From Desulfovibrionales bacterium (GTDB lineage: Bacteria; Desulfobacterota; QYQD01): DNA of 64,000 nucleotides. The DNA lies in assembly GCA_028715605.1 (NCBI GenBank), contig JAQURM010000001.1, positions 124,001 to 188,000 on the forward strand, in the 5' to 3' direction. A program made the translations under genes and the position numbers. This document shows positions 24,356 through 32,068 of this stretch, piece by piece. The notes below the pieces were generated by a model. That model had not been told where the DNA came from, made no database searches, and saw nothing but the letters and a program-made list of their open reading frames with translations. The first letter of the stretch is position 1. Each line of letters opens with the position of its first letter.

Positions 24356-26425
24356 ATGGTTAAGCAACTCAACATCAGATCGGATATCTACTGCGAAAAG
24401 GATCTATTGGGATTTGACAAGTACGTCGACACTCTTAGCGGCATGATTGAAGACACGGACTTCAAGACGCCCTTCTGTATAGGTATATTCGGAAACTGGG
24501 GAAGCGGAAAGACGAGTTTCATGCACCTTCTTGAGAATAGGCTTAAGGAGGGCGAAGGCAGCCCCCGTGTCATCCCCGTATGGTTCAACCCTTGGAGATA
24601 TGAGAAAGAAGAACATTTGATCATTCCATTTTTAAAAACCATCCAACACGAGATAGAGAAATACATTAAAAGTCAAAAGGGAACGAAGACAAGGCTTGCC
24701 GAAGGTTTGAAACGTGCCGCCACAAAGGTGGGCGAGGTGTCGGCAGCCATTGCCTATGGCATAAAACCGGAGTGCAAGTTGGGCGGCTTTGGCATCGAAT
24801 TCGATATTGCCAAAATGGCGGACCGGGAAGAGGATCTCGCCAAAAGGAGACTGGAAAAAGCAAGAAAGATATCAGATAAGCTGTCGTCCATCTACTACGA
24901 TTCCTTGACCGAATTAAAGAGCGCCATTGATGAAAAGAGTTTTCGGTTGGCGGTTTTCGTCGATGATCTCGACCGGTGCCTTCCGGAAAAGGCGGTTGAA
25001 CTCTTTGAGGCGATGAAACTGTTTCTTGATATCGAGGGCTGTATTTTCATTGTAGGCGTGGCGAAAGATATCGTTAAAAAGGGAATTTCTTACCGGTACC
25101 GGTTCCTTGAATCTAAGGAGAAGGAACCCGGGGGCGCTGGCATATCATCGGAAGACTACCTGGACAAGATGATACAGCTTCCCCTTGAACTTCCACCGAT
25201 CGAGCCCGGAAGGAAGAGGATGTTCATTGAATCGTTAATAGGTGATGCCGGGGGTTTCAGGGAGCACGCGGATATCATCGAAATCGGCGTGGGAGATAAC
25301 CCGAGGTCCCTGAAGCGATTCATCAACCTCCTCGCATTTACGGTAAGGCTGGCGGAGACGGTTAAGGCGAGCATTCTTGAGGACAGAGTGGATCCGAAGG
25401 AGAGCGACGACCACAAGGAACTCCTCTGGAAATACTTCATCCCGCTTTTTTATACAAAATGGACGATCATCGCCTTTCGTTTCCCAAAGGTTCATTCGGA
25501 TATCAAAGGGAATCCGGAGAGATTGGTCGAGTTGCAGAAGGCGGCCAGAGGGGAGGCAGAGAAGGCTGCAGGTCTCGAAGAGAGCGGAGAAAAGAAGAAA
25601 CCTGTTGAAGCAATAGATGACCAGCTGAAGAGAGTCCTTTTAAAAGGGGAACCCTTCCCGGCGGATGCATGGCTGATGGCGAGATTTGTCCACCTTACGG
25701 AAGCAACGCGTGTTACCGCCAAAGAAGAGGCATCTGCCGGGTACAGCCAGAGGTTTGAACCGGGCGACATGGTTTGGATTCCGAAAGGCAGCTTTTTCTA
25801 TGGCGATGAAAAACTCGGAAAGAACATAGAGTATGAGTACGTTATTGACGTATTCCCTGTTACCAATAAGCAATACAAAGCATTTCTTGATGACGAGAAA
25901 GAACATGAAGTTCCATACATAGAAGAGGATTGGGCCCAAAAGTATAAATGGGACAAGGAAAAGAGGTCCTATCCTGAAGGAAAGGGTGATCACCCGGTAG
26001 TGCTCGTCAGCTATCAGGATGCGCTGGATTTTTGCAGGTGGCGGTCTCAAAAGGAGGGAAAGAACCATAGACTGCCCACTGAAGAGGAATGGGAGAAGGC
26101 CGCCAGGGGCATAGACGGGCGGGTCTATCCCTGGGGGAACGAATTTAATAAGGCGAAGTGCAATACCTATGAATCGGAAATTGGCGGGACCACACCCGTT
26201 GGCAAATATCCGGACAGCGCCAGTCCTTACGGTTGTCGTGATATGGCAGGCAATGTATGGGAATGGACTGATAGCTGGTACGATGAAGGGCAAGACGCGA
26301 AAGTGCTGCGGGGCGGTTCATGGACCCGCTATGGGGTCGACGCACGGTGTGCTCTCCGTGGCAGGTACTTCCCGGGCGACAGGGGCCTCGGCACCGGTTT
26401 CCGGTGCGCCAGGGATTTAGAATAA
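24356..26425 (+). CDS. KAP-family P-loop ATPase fused to FGE domain, DGR target 2
   Basis: A 689-residue protein. The N-terminal KAP NTPase has Walker A GNWGSGKTS at 46-54, the family motif VWFNPWRYEKEEHL and Walker B VFVDDLDRCLPEKAVELFEA near 200-215, then DNPRSLKRFINLLAFTVRLA. KAP ATPases are often membrane-associated and occur in defence and signalling. The family's usual transmembrane insert is not obvious here. Residues 472-689 form an FGE-sulfatase domain like that of target 1, ending in VR2 and GTGFRCARDLE, in frame. A GAGGGG ribosome site precedes the ATG. It lies 275 bases after TR and is followed by the same hairpin and an avd remnant, which suggests that its FGE end arose by duplication of target 1 and was joined to a different NTPase. 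Confidence 0.9.
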   Translation: MVKQLNIRSDIYCEKDLLGFDKYVDTLSGMIEDTDFKTPFCIGIFGNWGSGKTSFMHLLENRLKEGEGSPRVIPVWFNPWRYEKEEHLIIPFLKTIQHEIEKYIKSQKGTKTRLAEGLKRAATKVGEVSAAIAYGIKPECKLGGFGIEFDIAKMADREEDLAKRRLEKARKISDKLSSIYYDSLTELKSAIDEKSFRLAVFVDDLDRCLPEKAVELFEAMKLFLDIEGCIFIVGVAKDIVKKGISYRYRFLESKEKEPGGAGISSEDYLDKMIQLPLELPPIEPGRKRMFIESLIGDAGGFREHADIIEIGVGDNPRSLKRFINLLAFTVRLAETVKASILEDRVDPKESDDHKELLWKYFIPLFYTKWTIIAFRFPKVHSDIKGNPERLVELQKAARGEAEKAAGLEESGEKKKPVEAIDDQLKRVLLKGEPFPADAWLMARFVHLTEATRVTAKEEASAGYSQRFEPGDMVWIPKGSFFYGDEKLGKNIEYEYVIDVFPVTNKQYKAFLDDEKEHEVPYIEEDWAQKYKWDKEKRSYPEGKGDHPVVLVSYQDALDFCRWRSQKEGKNHRLPTEEEWEKAARGIDGRVYPWGNEFNKAKCNTYESEIGGTTPVGKYPDSASPYGCRDMAGNVWEWTDSWYDEGQDAKVLRGGSWTRYGVDARCALRGRYFPGDRGLGTGFRCARDLE
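26300..26415 (+). other. DGR variable repeat VR2 (drifted)
   Basis: Alignable without gaps to TR. About 24 template adenines are changed, and about 13 other positions also differ, nearly all at third codon positions. Adenine-directed change therefore built this sequence, after which silent drift accumulated. The frame is intact (SWTRYGVDARCALRGRYF at its core). Whether the present TR can still write to it is unknown. Confidence 0.85.
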
Positions 26426-26457
26426 TTACTCTTTGCACTTTAACCCTTTTACCCTTT

Positions 26458-26472
26458 ACCGCCGGAGGCGGT
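26458..26472 (+). promoter_or_regulatory. Post-VR hairpin of DGR target 2
   Basis: ACCGCC-GGA-GGCGGT, identical to 22541-22555 and at nearly the same distance from its variable repeat. The preceding TTTACCCTTT is also shared. Confidence 0.6.
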
Positions 26473-26488
26473 CGACAATTATTGAGTA

Positions 26489-26600
26489 GTGCCGTAACAA
26501 GTTGATGCCATAACCAAGGTCTATGACCTTATCCTCTGGATGATTCCCAAGCTTGAAAAGTACCCCAGAAGTCAGTAAGTTCTCCTGGCGGGCGGGATGC
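26489..26600 (+). pseudogene. Decayed avd copy
   Basis: Translated in the avd frame it reads QVDAITKVYDLILWMIPKLE and KYPRSQ, nearly the same as residues 3-29 of Avd, but with a stop at codon 3 and another after KYPRSQ, and the homology fades after about 112 bases. It stands in the same place relative to VR2 as avd does to VR1, so it is a relic of a duplication of the target-hairpin-avd segment. Confidence 0.88.
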
Positions 26601-26630
26601 GCTTAACCCAACTTCCACAGTTATGAGAGA

Positions 26631-26738
26631 TAACGAGTCTGTAGAAAAAGCCCGATTCCCACTATGTTCCGACTCGTAACCATTTGATTTTATTAATAGC
26701 AAATTTGCGAAAAGAGACTTTTCCTACAGACTCAACGT
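26631..26738. repeat. Small inverted-repeat element (MITE-like)
   Basis: TAACGAGTCTGTAGAAAAAG at the left and CTTTTCCTACAGACTCAACG at the right are inverted with two or three mismatches, enclosing about 65 bases with no gene. The left arm recurs exactly at 6741-6760. Confidence 0.6.
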
Positions 26739-26821
26739 TCGGCCTGAGTCGCTACGCCTCGGGAGCTGCTCTTTTGAACCCTGCTGTCTCGCCGGTCGAC
26801 TCCAACCTGCGTACAGCCTTG

Positions 26822-27331
26822 TTAACGCTTTTCTTGAAGCCAAGGTTGATAACGGAGCAACTCCACGAGCAGGGAGTACACCTTATCCCTATTTTGTCTT
26901 AATTGTTTTCGGTAAGCCAAATCCCTTGATTCTAGTTCGGCACGGGATTCCAGCGTGAGCGATCCATCTTCTTTTGTTATAGCTGTCCAGTGGGGGCACC
27001 TGGTCAGCATGCCGATTTGTCCTGCATAGAATCTGCCCATGTTCAGTTCCGCAACAAAACTGACTAGTTCGCTCGCATCATGACGTAGTGTATCCACGGA
27101 AGCGTCATCTTCGATAGAATCCAGGAACTGCATTCGGCAAAATAGTGGATGGAACTGGGAAGAAAGGATCGAGGGGTCCTTATATTGCCTAAAAAGTTGC
27201 AGCTTCTTGCTGTCCATCTTGCTTGTCGGGCTGTGTAAGTCGGTTAGGTGGCAGTTGGGGCAAAGTGGTAGCAGGTTCAGAATGTCATTGTTGTCGGGGT
27301 TCTCGTCTATATGATGGACTTGTGGACTACT
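26822..27331 (-). pseudogene. HNH endonuclease gene, 5' end removed by IS630 insertion
   Basis: An open frame continues without stop from the insertion-sequence edge at 27331 to the stop at 26822. It begins SSPQVHHIDENPDNNDILNL, then LPLCPNCHLTDLHS: the HH-N-H arrangement and the CPxCH pair of an HNH nuclease with its zinc-binding half. The C-terminal 131 residues (from KMDSKKLQLFRQYKDPSI) are helical. The N-terminal part is missing: on the other side of the insertion sequence the frame can be followed for only a few codons (FRGAP) before IS3-derived DNA. An internal ATG at 27217 would make a product without the HNH motif. A non-functional remnant is most likely. Confidence 0.8.
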
Positions 27332-28471
27332 AGTGTAGTGTCTCAGTAATATATTTACAATTTCTATTTATTGTGTTATAGTTGGTGTCATGTGGAAACC
27401 AACCGATGCTTTGCCGATGACAATGGAACAGAGAAGAACGCTTGAGGGGTGGATCCGAGCTGGAACGACGCCGCAGAGAATGGTTTTGCGATCCAAGATA
27501 TGTCTGCGTGCAGCCGACGGACGATCCAATAACGCCATTGCCAAAGAGTTGGGCACGTCTCGTCCAACGGTTCTGCTTTGGCGAGAGCGATTCCTCAAAC
27601 AGGGGGTTTTGGGATTGTCTGAAGATGCACCCCATGGTCCGAGCGCTCAATGTTTGGCCCCCCAGAAAGTTAAAGCGATTGTGGAGACGACTCTCCAGAC
27701 GGCTCCTCCCGGCGCGACTCACTGGAGTACCCGAATGATGGCCGAAAAAATGGGCGTGAGCCACTCCAGCGTCGCACGAATTTGGAATGCCCATGGGTTG
27801 CAGCCCCATCGAACCAAGGGGTTCAAGTTGTCCAAGGACAAACGATTTGTTGAAAAGCTGACGGACGTTGTCGGTGTCTATTTGAATCCTCCGGATAAGG
27901 CCCTCGTACTGTGTGTCGACGAAAAGTCGCGAATCCAAGCGCTGGACCGAACCCAACCCGGGTTGCCGATGAAAAAGGGACGATGTGGGACAATGACGCA
28001 CGATTATAAACGTAACGGGACCACCTGCCTTTTTGCAGCACTCAATGTCCTTGAAGGCACCGTTATTGGCACCTGTTATCCGCTTCATCGCAACGAGGAG
28101 TTTCTAAAGTTCTTGCGCAAGATTGATCGTGAAACTCCTCGGAAACTGGATCTCCACTTGATCCTGGACAATTATGGCACTCACAATCATCCTAATGTGA
28201 AAACATGGCTCCAACATCATCCGCGATTCCACTTGCATTTCACACCGACCAGTTCTTCTTGGCTGAACCTCATAGAACGATGGTTTGGTGAAATCACGCG
28301 CAAAAGGATCCGCCGAGGCGTCTTCAAGAGTGTTCCAGAGTTGGTTGCTGCTATCAAAGAGTTCATTCGATTAAACAATCAAAACCCCAAACCTTTTGTA
28401 TGGACCAAGAAAGTTGAAGAGATCCTGGAGAAGGTTAATCATTGTAAAGCCGTTATTGAGACACTACACTA
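27331..28471 (+). mobile_element. Intact IS630-family insertion sequence
   Basis: About 1.14 kb with perfect 15-base terminal inverted repeats: TAGTGTAGTGTCTCA at 27331-27345 and TGAGACACTACACTA at 28457-28471. The terminal TA at both ends is the duplicated target dinucleotide typical of IS630/Tc1-mariner. It has split the HNH gene. The single transposase frame is uninterrupted, so the element may be mobile. Confidence 0.93.
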
Positions 28472-28472
28472 G
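27390..28472 (+). CDS. IS630-family transposase
   Basis: A 360-residue DDE transposase. The N-terminal helix-turn-helix reads IAKELGTSRPTVLLWRERF and is followed by a second DNA-binding helix region (MMAEKMGVSHSSVARIW). The catalytic triad lies in LCVDEKSRIQALDR, LILDNYGTHNHP and SSSWLNLIERWFGEI, with D-D-E spacing typical for IS630. The last codons run through the right inverted repeat, and the stop codon TAG is made from the terminal TA of the element plus the first flanking G. The insertion site therefore decides how the protein ends. Confidence 0.95.
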   Translation: MWKPTDALPMTMEQRRTLEGWIRAGTTPQRMVLRSKICLRAADGRSNNAIAKELGTSRPTVLLWRERFLKQGVLGLSEDAPHGPSAQCLAPQKVKAIVETTLQTAPPGATHWSTRMMAEKMGVSHSSVARIWNAHGLQPHRTKGFKLSKDKRFVEKLTDVVGVYLNPPDKALVLCVDEKSRIQALDRTQPGLPMKKGRCGTMTHDYKRNGTTCLFAALNVLEGTVIGTCYPLHRNEEFLKFLRKIDRETPRKLDLHLILDNYGTHNHPNVKTWLQHHPRFHLHFTPTSSSWLNLIERWFGEITRKRIRRGVFKSVPELVAAIKEFIRLNNQNPKPFVWTKKVEEILEKVNHCKAVIETLH

Positions 28473-28520
28473 GTGCACCGCGGAACTTGTCAATGAAAAT
28501 GAGACACCTCCATAAAGAAT

Positions 28521-29033
28521 TTAGTGTCGCAATGGATCACTATTTTCTGACGCCGGTTTATTGATCCAGACCGCCTCGGGCAAGGCCATCGGTTTTGGCA
28601 TCTTCCCCTTGAATCGCTCCGGATGTTTTGCAAAAGCATCATTTAGAACTACTTGACGCTCCCTGATAATTTGTTCAGTCTGTCCGTAATGGACATTTTC
28701 CGGGGTGAGGAATCCGATCCCGGAATGGTAATGCCCGGTATTGTACCAACCGAAAAATCCCTGGCAGAAGGACCTGCTGTCCTCGGCATACCCGAAGCGC
28801 TCCGGGAACTCCGGCCGGTATTTCAGGGTCTTGAACTGGGCTTCCGAATAGGGGTTGTCATTGCTCACATAAGGCCGGGAAAGGCTTTTGGTAATCCCCA
28901 GATCAGCAAGCAGGAAAGCAACCGTTTTTGAGGTCATACTGGGTCCCCGATCAGAATGGATGCTCAGTTGACTTGATTGAATTCCCTGTTTCTCGCAGGA
29001 CTGTTCGATCAGTTTCTTTGCCAGAGATGACGA
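28521..29033 (-). pseudogene. IS3-family transposase remnant (integrase core, C-terminal part)
   Basis: The frame is open from 29033 to a stop at 28521. It contains KKLIEQSCEKQGIQSSQLSI, HSDRGPSMTSKTVAFLLADL, SRPYVSNDNPYSEAQFKTLK and YHSGIGFLTPENVHYGQ: the second Asp, the catalytic Glu and the end of an rve/DDE integrase core. The first half with the first Asp and the helix-turn-helix OrfA is missing, so it cannot be active. The stretch 28472-28520 (with GGAGGTGTCTCATTTTCATT on the minus strand) looks like the right end of the element. Confidence 0.85.
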
Positions 29034-29365
29034 TTACATTGGCACAGAGGGCGCGCCGGTCTGCGCTGCGTACCGAACCAGACCCGGCTTCCTGCTAATA
29101 ACGATGCCCATTCCGACATTTTTGGGGGCCAACCCGTTTCGAAATCTTCCCTACCTATACTGTTTCATCTTGGAATATCGATCAATTCCTGATATAAAAT
29201 CAAACATCACAACTATACTGAGCCGATAAATTTCCAAATAATGGCTAGCGGTTCAGTTCAACAGGACTTTTTACGGTCGGCTTAGCGCTGTAAGAACTCT
29301 TATTCGTTATGCGTTTCTAAAATGTCCTGACTAACCTAATTTGTAATAGATAACGAAAAATAATA
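29034..29365. other. Intergenic stretch between IS remnants and the nucleotide operon
   Basis: No gene is recognisable. The base composition becomes AT-rich from about 29160, which marks the edge of the following island. Around 29245-29310 there are weakly attC-like words (GTTCAACAGGAC and TTCGTTATGCG), but they do not pair convincingly. The promoter of the next operon should lie here; I see no strong consensus, and the ATG at 29366 has no clear ribosome site. Confidence 0.4.
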
Positions 29366-30202
29366 ATGCATATCATCCATTTATCGGATCTACATTTTTG
29401 TACGGGCATCCCTCTTGCTATGGATGAGGATAGAGTAATTTCCGCTATCAAGAAAGCTGTTTCTGATACCTCTATCGATTGTCTTTATTTATGTATCACA
29501 GGAGACATTGTCCTTAAGGGAGATGTTAGGGCTTACACACTAGCAGAGTTTTTTCTGAAAAAATTATGTTCCGAAATAAAAATTAAAAAGGAGCATATAA
29601 TAATTTGTCCTGGTAATCACGATTTTGTAGTCAGTAAACAGAGTTTTGACGATTACAATAAATTCGTTTTCAGTTTAACACGCAATGACGCACTCATGCT
29701 GTCAAAGCACTCAATTTCGCCTTATTTTATTAATGAGTTATGTTTCCTGGTTGTAAATAGTACCTATCATTTAGATCACACTTATGGCCTCATAGAACTT
29801 AATAGATTGCAAGAAGTTATGGAAGGAATTGACAGCTGCTGTGATAAAATATTATGTTTGCACCATCACTTGTTGCCGACTGATGACTTTTCGTGTTTAA
29901 AGAATGCTTATAGTCTTTTAAATCTTTGCACCTCTACCGATATCAAATTAATATTGCATGGTCACAGACATATGAACTTGCATTTAACGGTTGGAAATTC
30001 CTCGTTATTGATATCGGGGAGCGGTTCATTGTTTCAGACTTCTCGACAAAGTGGTTATACAAATCAGTTCCAAAGTCTAATTATCGACAGAAATAATAGT
30101 AAGATTTATCAAAAAATATTCAGATACTTAATTGATAGTCATGATAAGAAAAATGTAGATGATTTTTACGTTGAAAGGTACGAATATGGCATATTGCGAT
30201 AA
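29366..30202 (+). CDS. Calcineurin-like metallophosphoesterase
   Basis: A 278-residue phosphoesterase, first gene of the AT-rich operon. Metal-binding motifs are all present: LSDLHF (Asp8, His10), ITGDIVLKGD, CPGNHDF, LHHHLLP and LHGHRHMN. It could be a nuclease, a cyclic-nucleotide or a nucleotide phosphatase; the substrate cannot be read from the motifs. There is no signal peptide, so it is cytoplasmic. Its end overlaps the start of the kinase-like gene by 17 bases. Low GC relative to the flanking core genes suggests acquisition by transfer. Confidence 0.88.
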   Translation: MHIIHLSDLHFCTGIPLAMDEDRVISAIKKAVSDTSIDCLYLCITGDIVLKGDVRAYTLAEFFLKKLCSEIKIKKEHIIICPGNHDFVVSKQSFDDYNKFVFSLTRNDALMLSKHSISPYFINELCFLVVNSTYHLDHTYGLIELNRLQEVMEGIDSCCDKILCLHHHLLPTDDFSCLKNAYSLLNLCTSTDIKLILHGHRHMNLHLTVGNSSLLISGSGSLFQTSRQSGYTNQFQSLIIDRNNSKIYQKIFRYLIDSHDKKNVDDFYVERYEYGILR

Positions 30203-30839
30203 AGGTTTTTTTATTGTTTTCGAAGGTATTGATGGTTCTGGTTCTTCCACGCAAGCCAGATTACTATATGAATATTTACTTTCAAATTCATTAGTTGGTA
30301 AAAAAGCTGTTCTCACAGCTGAACCGACATTTGGGCCTGTAGGCCAAGTAATTAAATCTATTATGCAGGGAAGGCTGGTCACCTGCATGGATAACAAAAT
30401 GGATGATCGATTATTGGCTTATCTTTTTGCAGCTGATCGGCATGATCACTTATACAACGCTGTCAATGGGATTGCAAAACGGCTAAACGAACAATATGCT
30501 GTAATCTCTACCAGATACTATTTATCCTCTTTAGCTTATCATGTATCCGATAATGCTGATTATCGGTTTGTGTATTCATTGAATAAGAATTTTCCAAATC
30601 CAAACATAATCTTCTACTTAGAATGTCCAGTTGACGTTGCCATTGAGAGACTTAAAAAAAGAGATCATCTTGAAAAATATGAGAATAAAGAAAAGTTATC
30701 AATGGTTGAGCGTAACTATCAAGAGGCAATAAGCCATTACAAGGATGTATTGTATAAAATAGATGGGGCTAAATCCATCAAAGATATCCACAGCAAAATA
30801 GTACGCATAGTTCATAAGTTGCTAGAGGAAAAGAAATGA
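30186..30839 (+). CDS. Thymidylate-kinase-like P-loop protein
   Basis: A 217-residue TMK-fold protein. The P-loop is FEGIDGSGSSTQARLL (residues 12-27), where the invariant Walker A Lys is Ser20; a Thr or Ser here is seen in a subset of TMK-like proteins, so activity is not excluded. Later elements are TAEPTFGPVGQVIK, DRLLAYLFAADRHDH (DR motif region), VISTRYYLSSLAYH and the lid-like RLKKRDHLEKYENKE. The ATG at 30186 has GAAAGGT upstream and overlaps the phosphoesterase gene; a longer frame from 30159 lacks such a site. The stop overlaps the next ATG as ATGA. A role in phosphorylating a dNMP or modified nucleotide is inferred from context. Confidence 0.85.
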   Translation: MAYCDKGFFIVFEGIDGSGSSTQARLLYEYLLSNSLVGKKAVLTAEPTFGPVGQVIKSIMQGRLVTCMDNKMDDRLLAYLFAADRHDHLYNAVNGIAKRLNEQYAVISTRYYLSSLAYHVSDNADYRFVYSLNKNFPNPNIIFYLECPVDVAIERLKKRDHLEKYENKEKLSMVERNYQEAISHYKDVLYKIDGAKSIKDIHSKIVRIVHKLLEEKK

Positions 30840-31726
30840 ATATGCTCTCAGACTTTATAAAGAGCGCTGAAGAATCTTGTAGTAACGGTCGAGTTTTTAA
30901 CCTCATTCTTCAGGGGGAATTTCCTATTGCAGAAATTGATTCAACATTTGTTCGGGTCCACACTGAAAAAGCCGTTCAATGGCAGGCACGAGAACGACCT
31001 GAATCATTGATAATTAATCACGGTGAATATATACATAAATATGGCGATGCCATTGAGTATGTTATTGACGAACTAAAGCGAAAACCAGACTCAAACAGAG
31101 CTGTAATCAGTTTGATTAATTGTAAGGATATATTGCATAGCGGGGATCGTCCTATACCTTCATTTATGATTTTTCAGTTTAGTTTTAAATCTCATCAATG
31201 CATAGTATGCACAGCATATTTCAGGGCCTTAGAAGTCTCCAAATTTTTACCATCAAATATTGCCGAAATTTGCTTAATTCTAAGGGAAATAAAAGAGAAA
31301 ATTCCATCAATTGAGCAAGTAATGATAACAATTCATGCCTTTAGCGCATATTCAAATAAGGATTTTTATTGTCTAGAGGTATCAGAGATCGACTTAGATA
31401 AGAATAAAGGTGCTATTGCTATCGCTGTGGCTAAACAGGATTACGTTACTATCTCCAGCCTGCTTCAGTCCAAGCTTAGGGATGAGTCGTATGTAAATAC
31501 CAATGGCATTACAGAGCTGCAGAATGCTTTACGCCTATGTTCCGACAATTATGACAGGAGGATAATTAGTAATATAGGGGCTTGCCTCTTAAACATGAAG
31601 CGACTCCAGCGAATTAGAAGATCCTCCTCCCACTCACATGAAGTTTTAAGTCTGAATCAGAAGATACAAACCATTTTGAGCGATACCATAAAAATCTTGC
31701 ACGAGACAATAAGAGGACGATCATGA
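30836..31726 (+). CDS. Thymidylate-synthase-fold protein lacking the catalytic Cys
   Basis: A 296-residue protein. The middle aligns by eye with ThyA: IEYVIDELKRKPDSNRAVIS matches the conserved NxLxxxPxSRR region, RPIPSFMIFQFSF matches the PCHxxxQF active-site strand, AYFRALEVSKFLPSNI matches the QRSxDxxLGxPxNI segment (Arg130 kept) and IHAFSAYSNKD matches GDxHxYxNH. At the catalytic position PCH reads PSF, so the nucleophilic Cys is Ser109. Classical dUMP methylation is therefore unlikely. The C-terminal 100 residues form a helical extension not found in ThyA. It is coupled by ATGA overlaps to the genes on both sides. Possible roles are binding or altered chemistry on a pyrimidine nucleotide. 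Confidence 0.8.
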   Translation: MNMLSDFIKSAEESCSNGRVFNLILQGEFPIAEIDSTFVRVHTEKAVQWQARERPESLIINHGEYIHKYGDAIEYVIDELKRKPDSNRAVISLINCKDILHSGDRPIPSFMIFQFSFKSHQCIVCTAYFRALEVSKFLPSNIAEICLILREIKEKIPSIEQVMITIHAFSAYSNKDFYCLEVSEIDLDKNKGAIAIAVAKQDYVTISSLLQSKLRDESYVNTNGITELQNALRLCSDNYDRRIISNIGACLLNMKRLQRIRRSSSHSHEVLSLNQKIQTILSDTIKILHETIRGRS

Positions 31727-32061
31727 CATTAGCAGAGATCATGAAGCTTCAAAAACTATTTGATGAAAAACATAAAGGTGCCTTTTCGTGGCACCAAAAG
31801 ATCAATTCTGAAAATATTCATATATTAGAGTATCTGATTATTGGCCTTATTGGCGAGGTCGGAGAATTAGCTAATATTATAAAAAAAATACGGCGCGGAG
31901 ATTTAACTTATTCTGAGCATAAGGATGATATTGCTGAAGAGATTGTAGACGTATTTATTTACTTATTAAAGATGGCATACCAAAATGATATTGACATTGA
32001 ACAAGAATTTCTAAGAAAATTAGAAAAAAATAAAAGAAGATTTAAAATGTTTGAGCTGTGA
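31723..32061 (+). CDS. MazG-like NTP pyrophosphohydrolase
   Basis: A 112-residue all-alpha protein of the MazG/dUTPase-like superfamily. The Mg2+-binding motif ExxE...ExxD appears as GEVGELAN (Glu45, Glu48) and AEEIVDVFIYL (Glu73, Asp76). Such enzymes split (d)NTPs to monophosphate and pyrophosphate and cleanse or supply nucleotide pools. It overlaps the preceding gene by ATGA, and the radical SAM gene begins within or eight bases after its end. Confidence 0.92.
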   Translation: MTLAEIMKLQKLFDEKHKGAFSWHQKINSENIHILEYLIIGLIGEVGELANIIKKIRRGDLTYSEHKDDIAEEIVDVFIYLLKMAYQNDIDIEQEFLRKLEKNKRRFKMFEL

Positions 32062-32068
32062 CCTTGTA

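Noticed and set aside
29225-29320. attC-like site before the nucleotide operon (GTTCAACAGGAC ... TTCGTTATGCG)
   Set aside because: The end boxes do not match RYYYAAC/GTTRRRY and the inner arms do not pair; chance resemblance is more likely.
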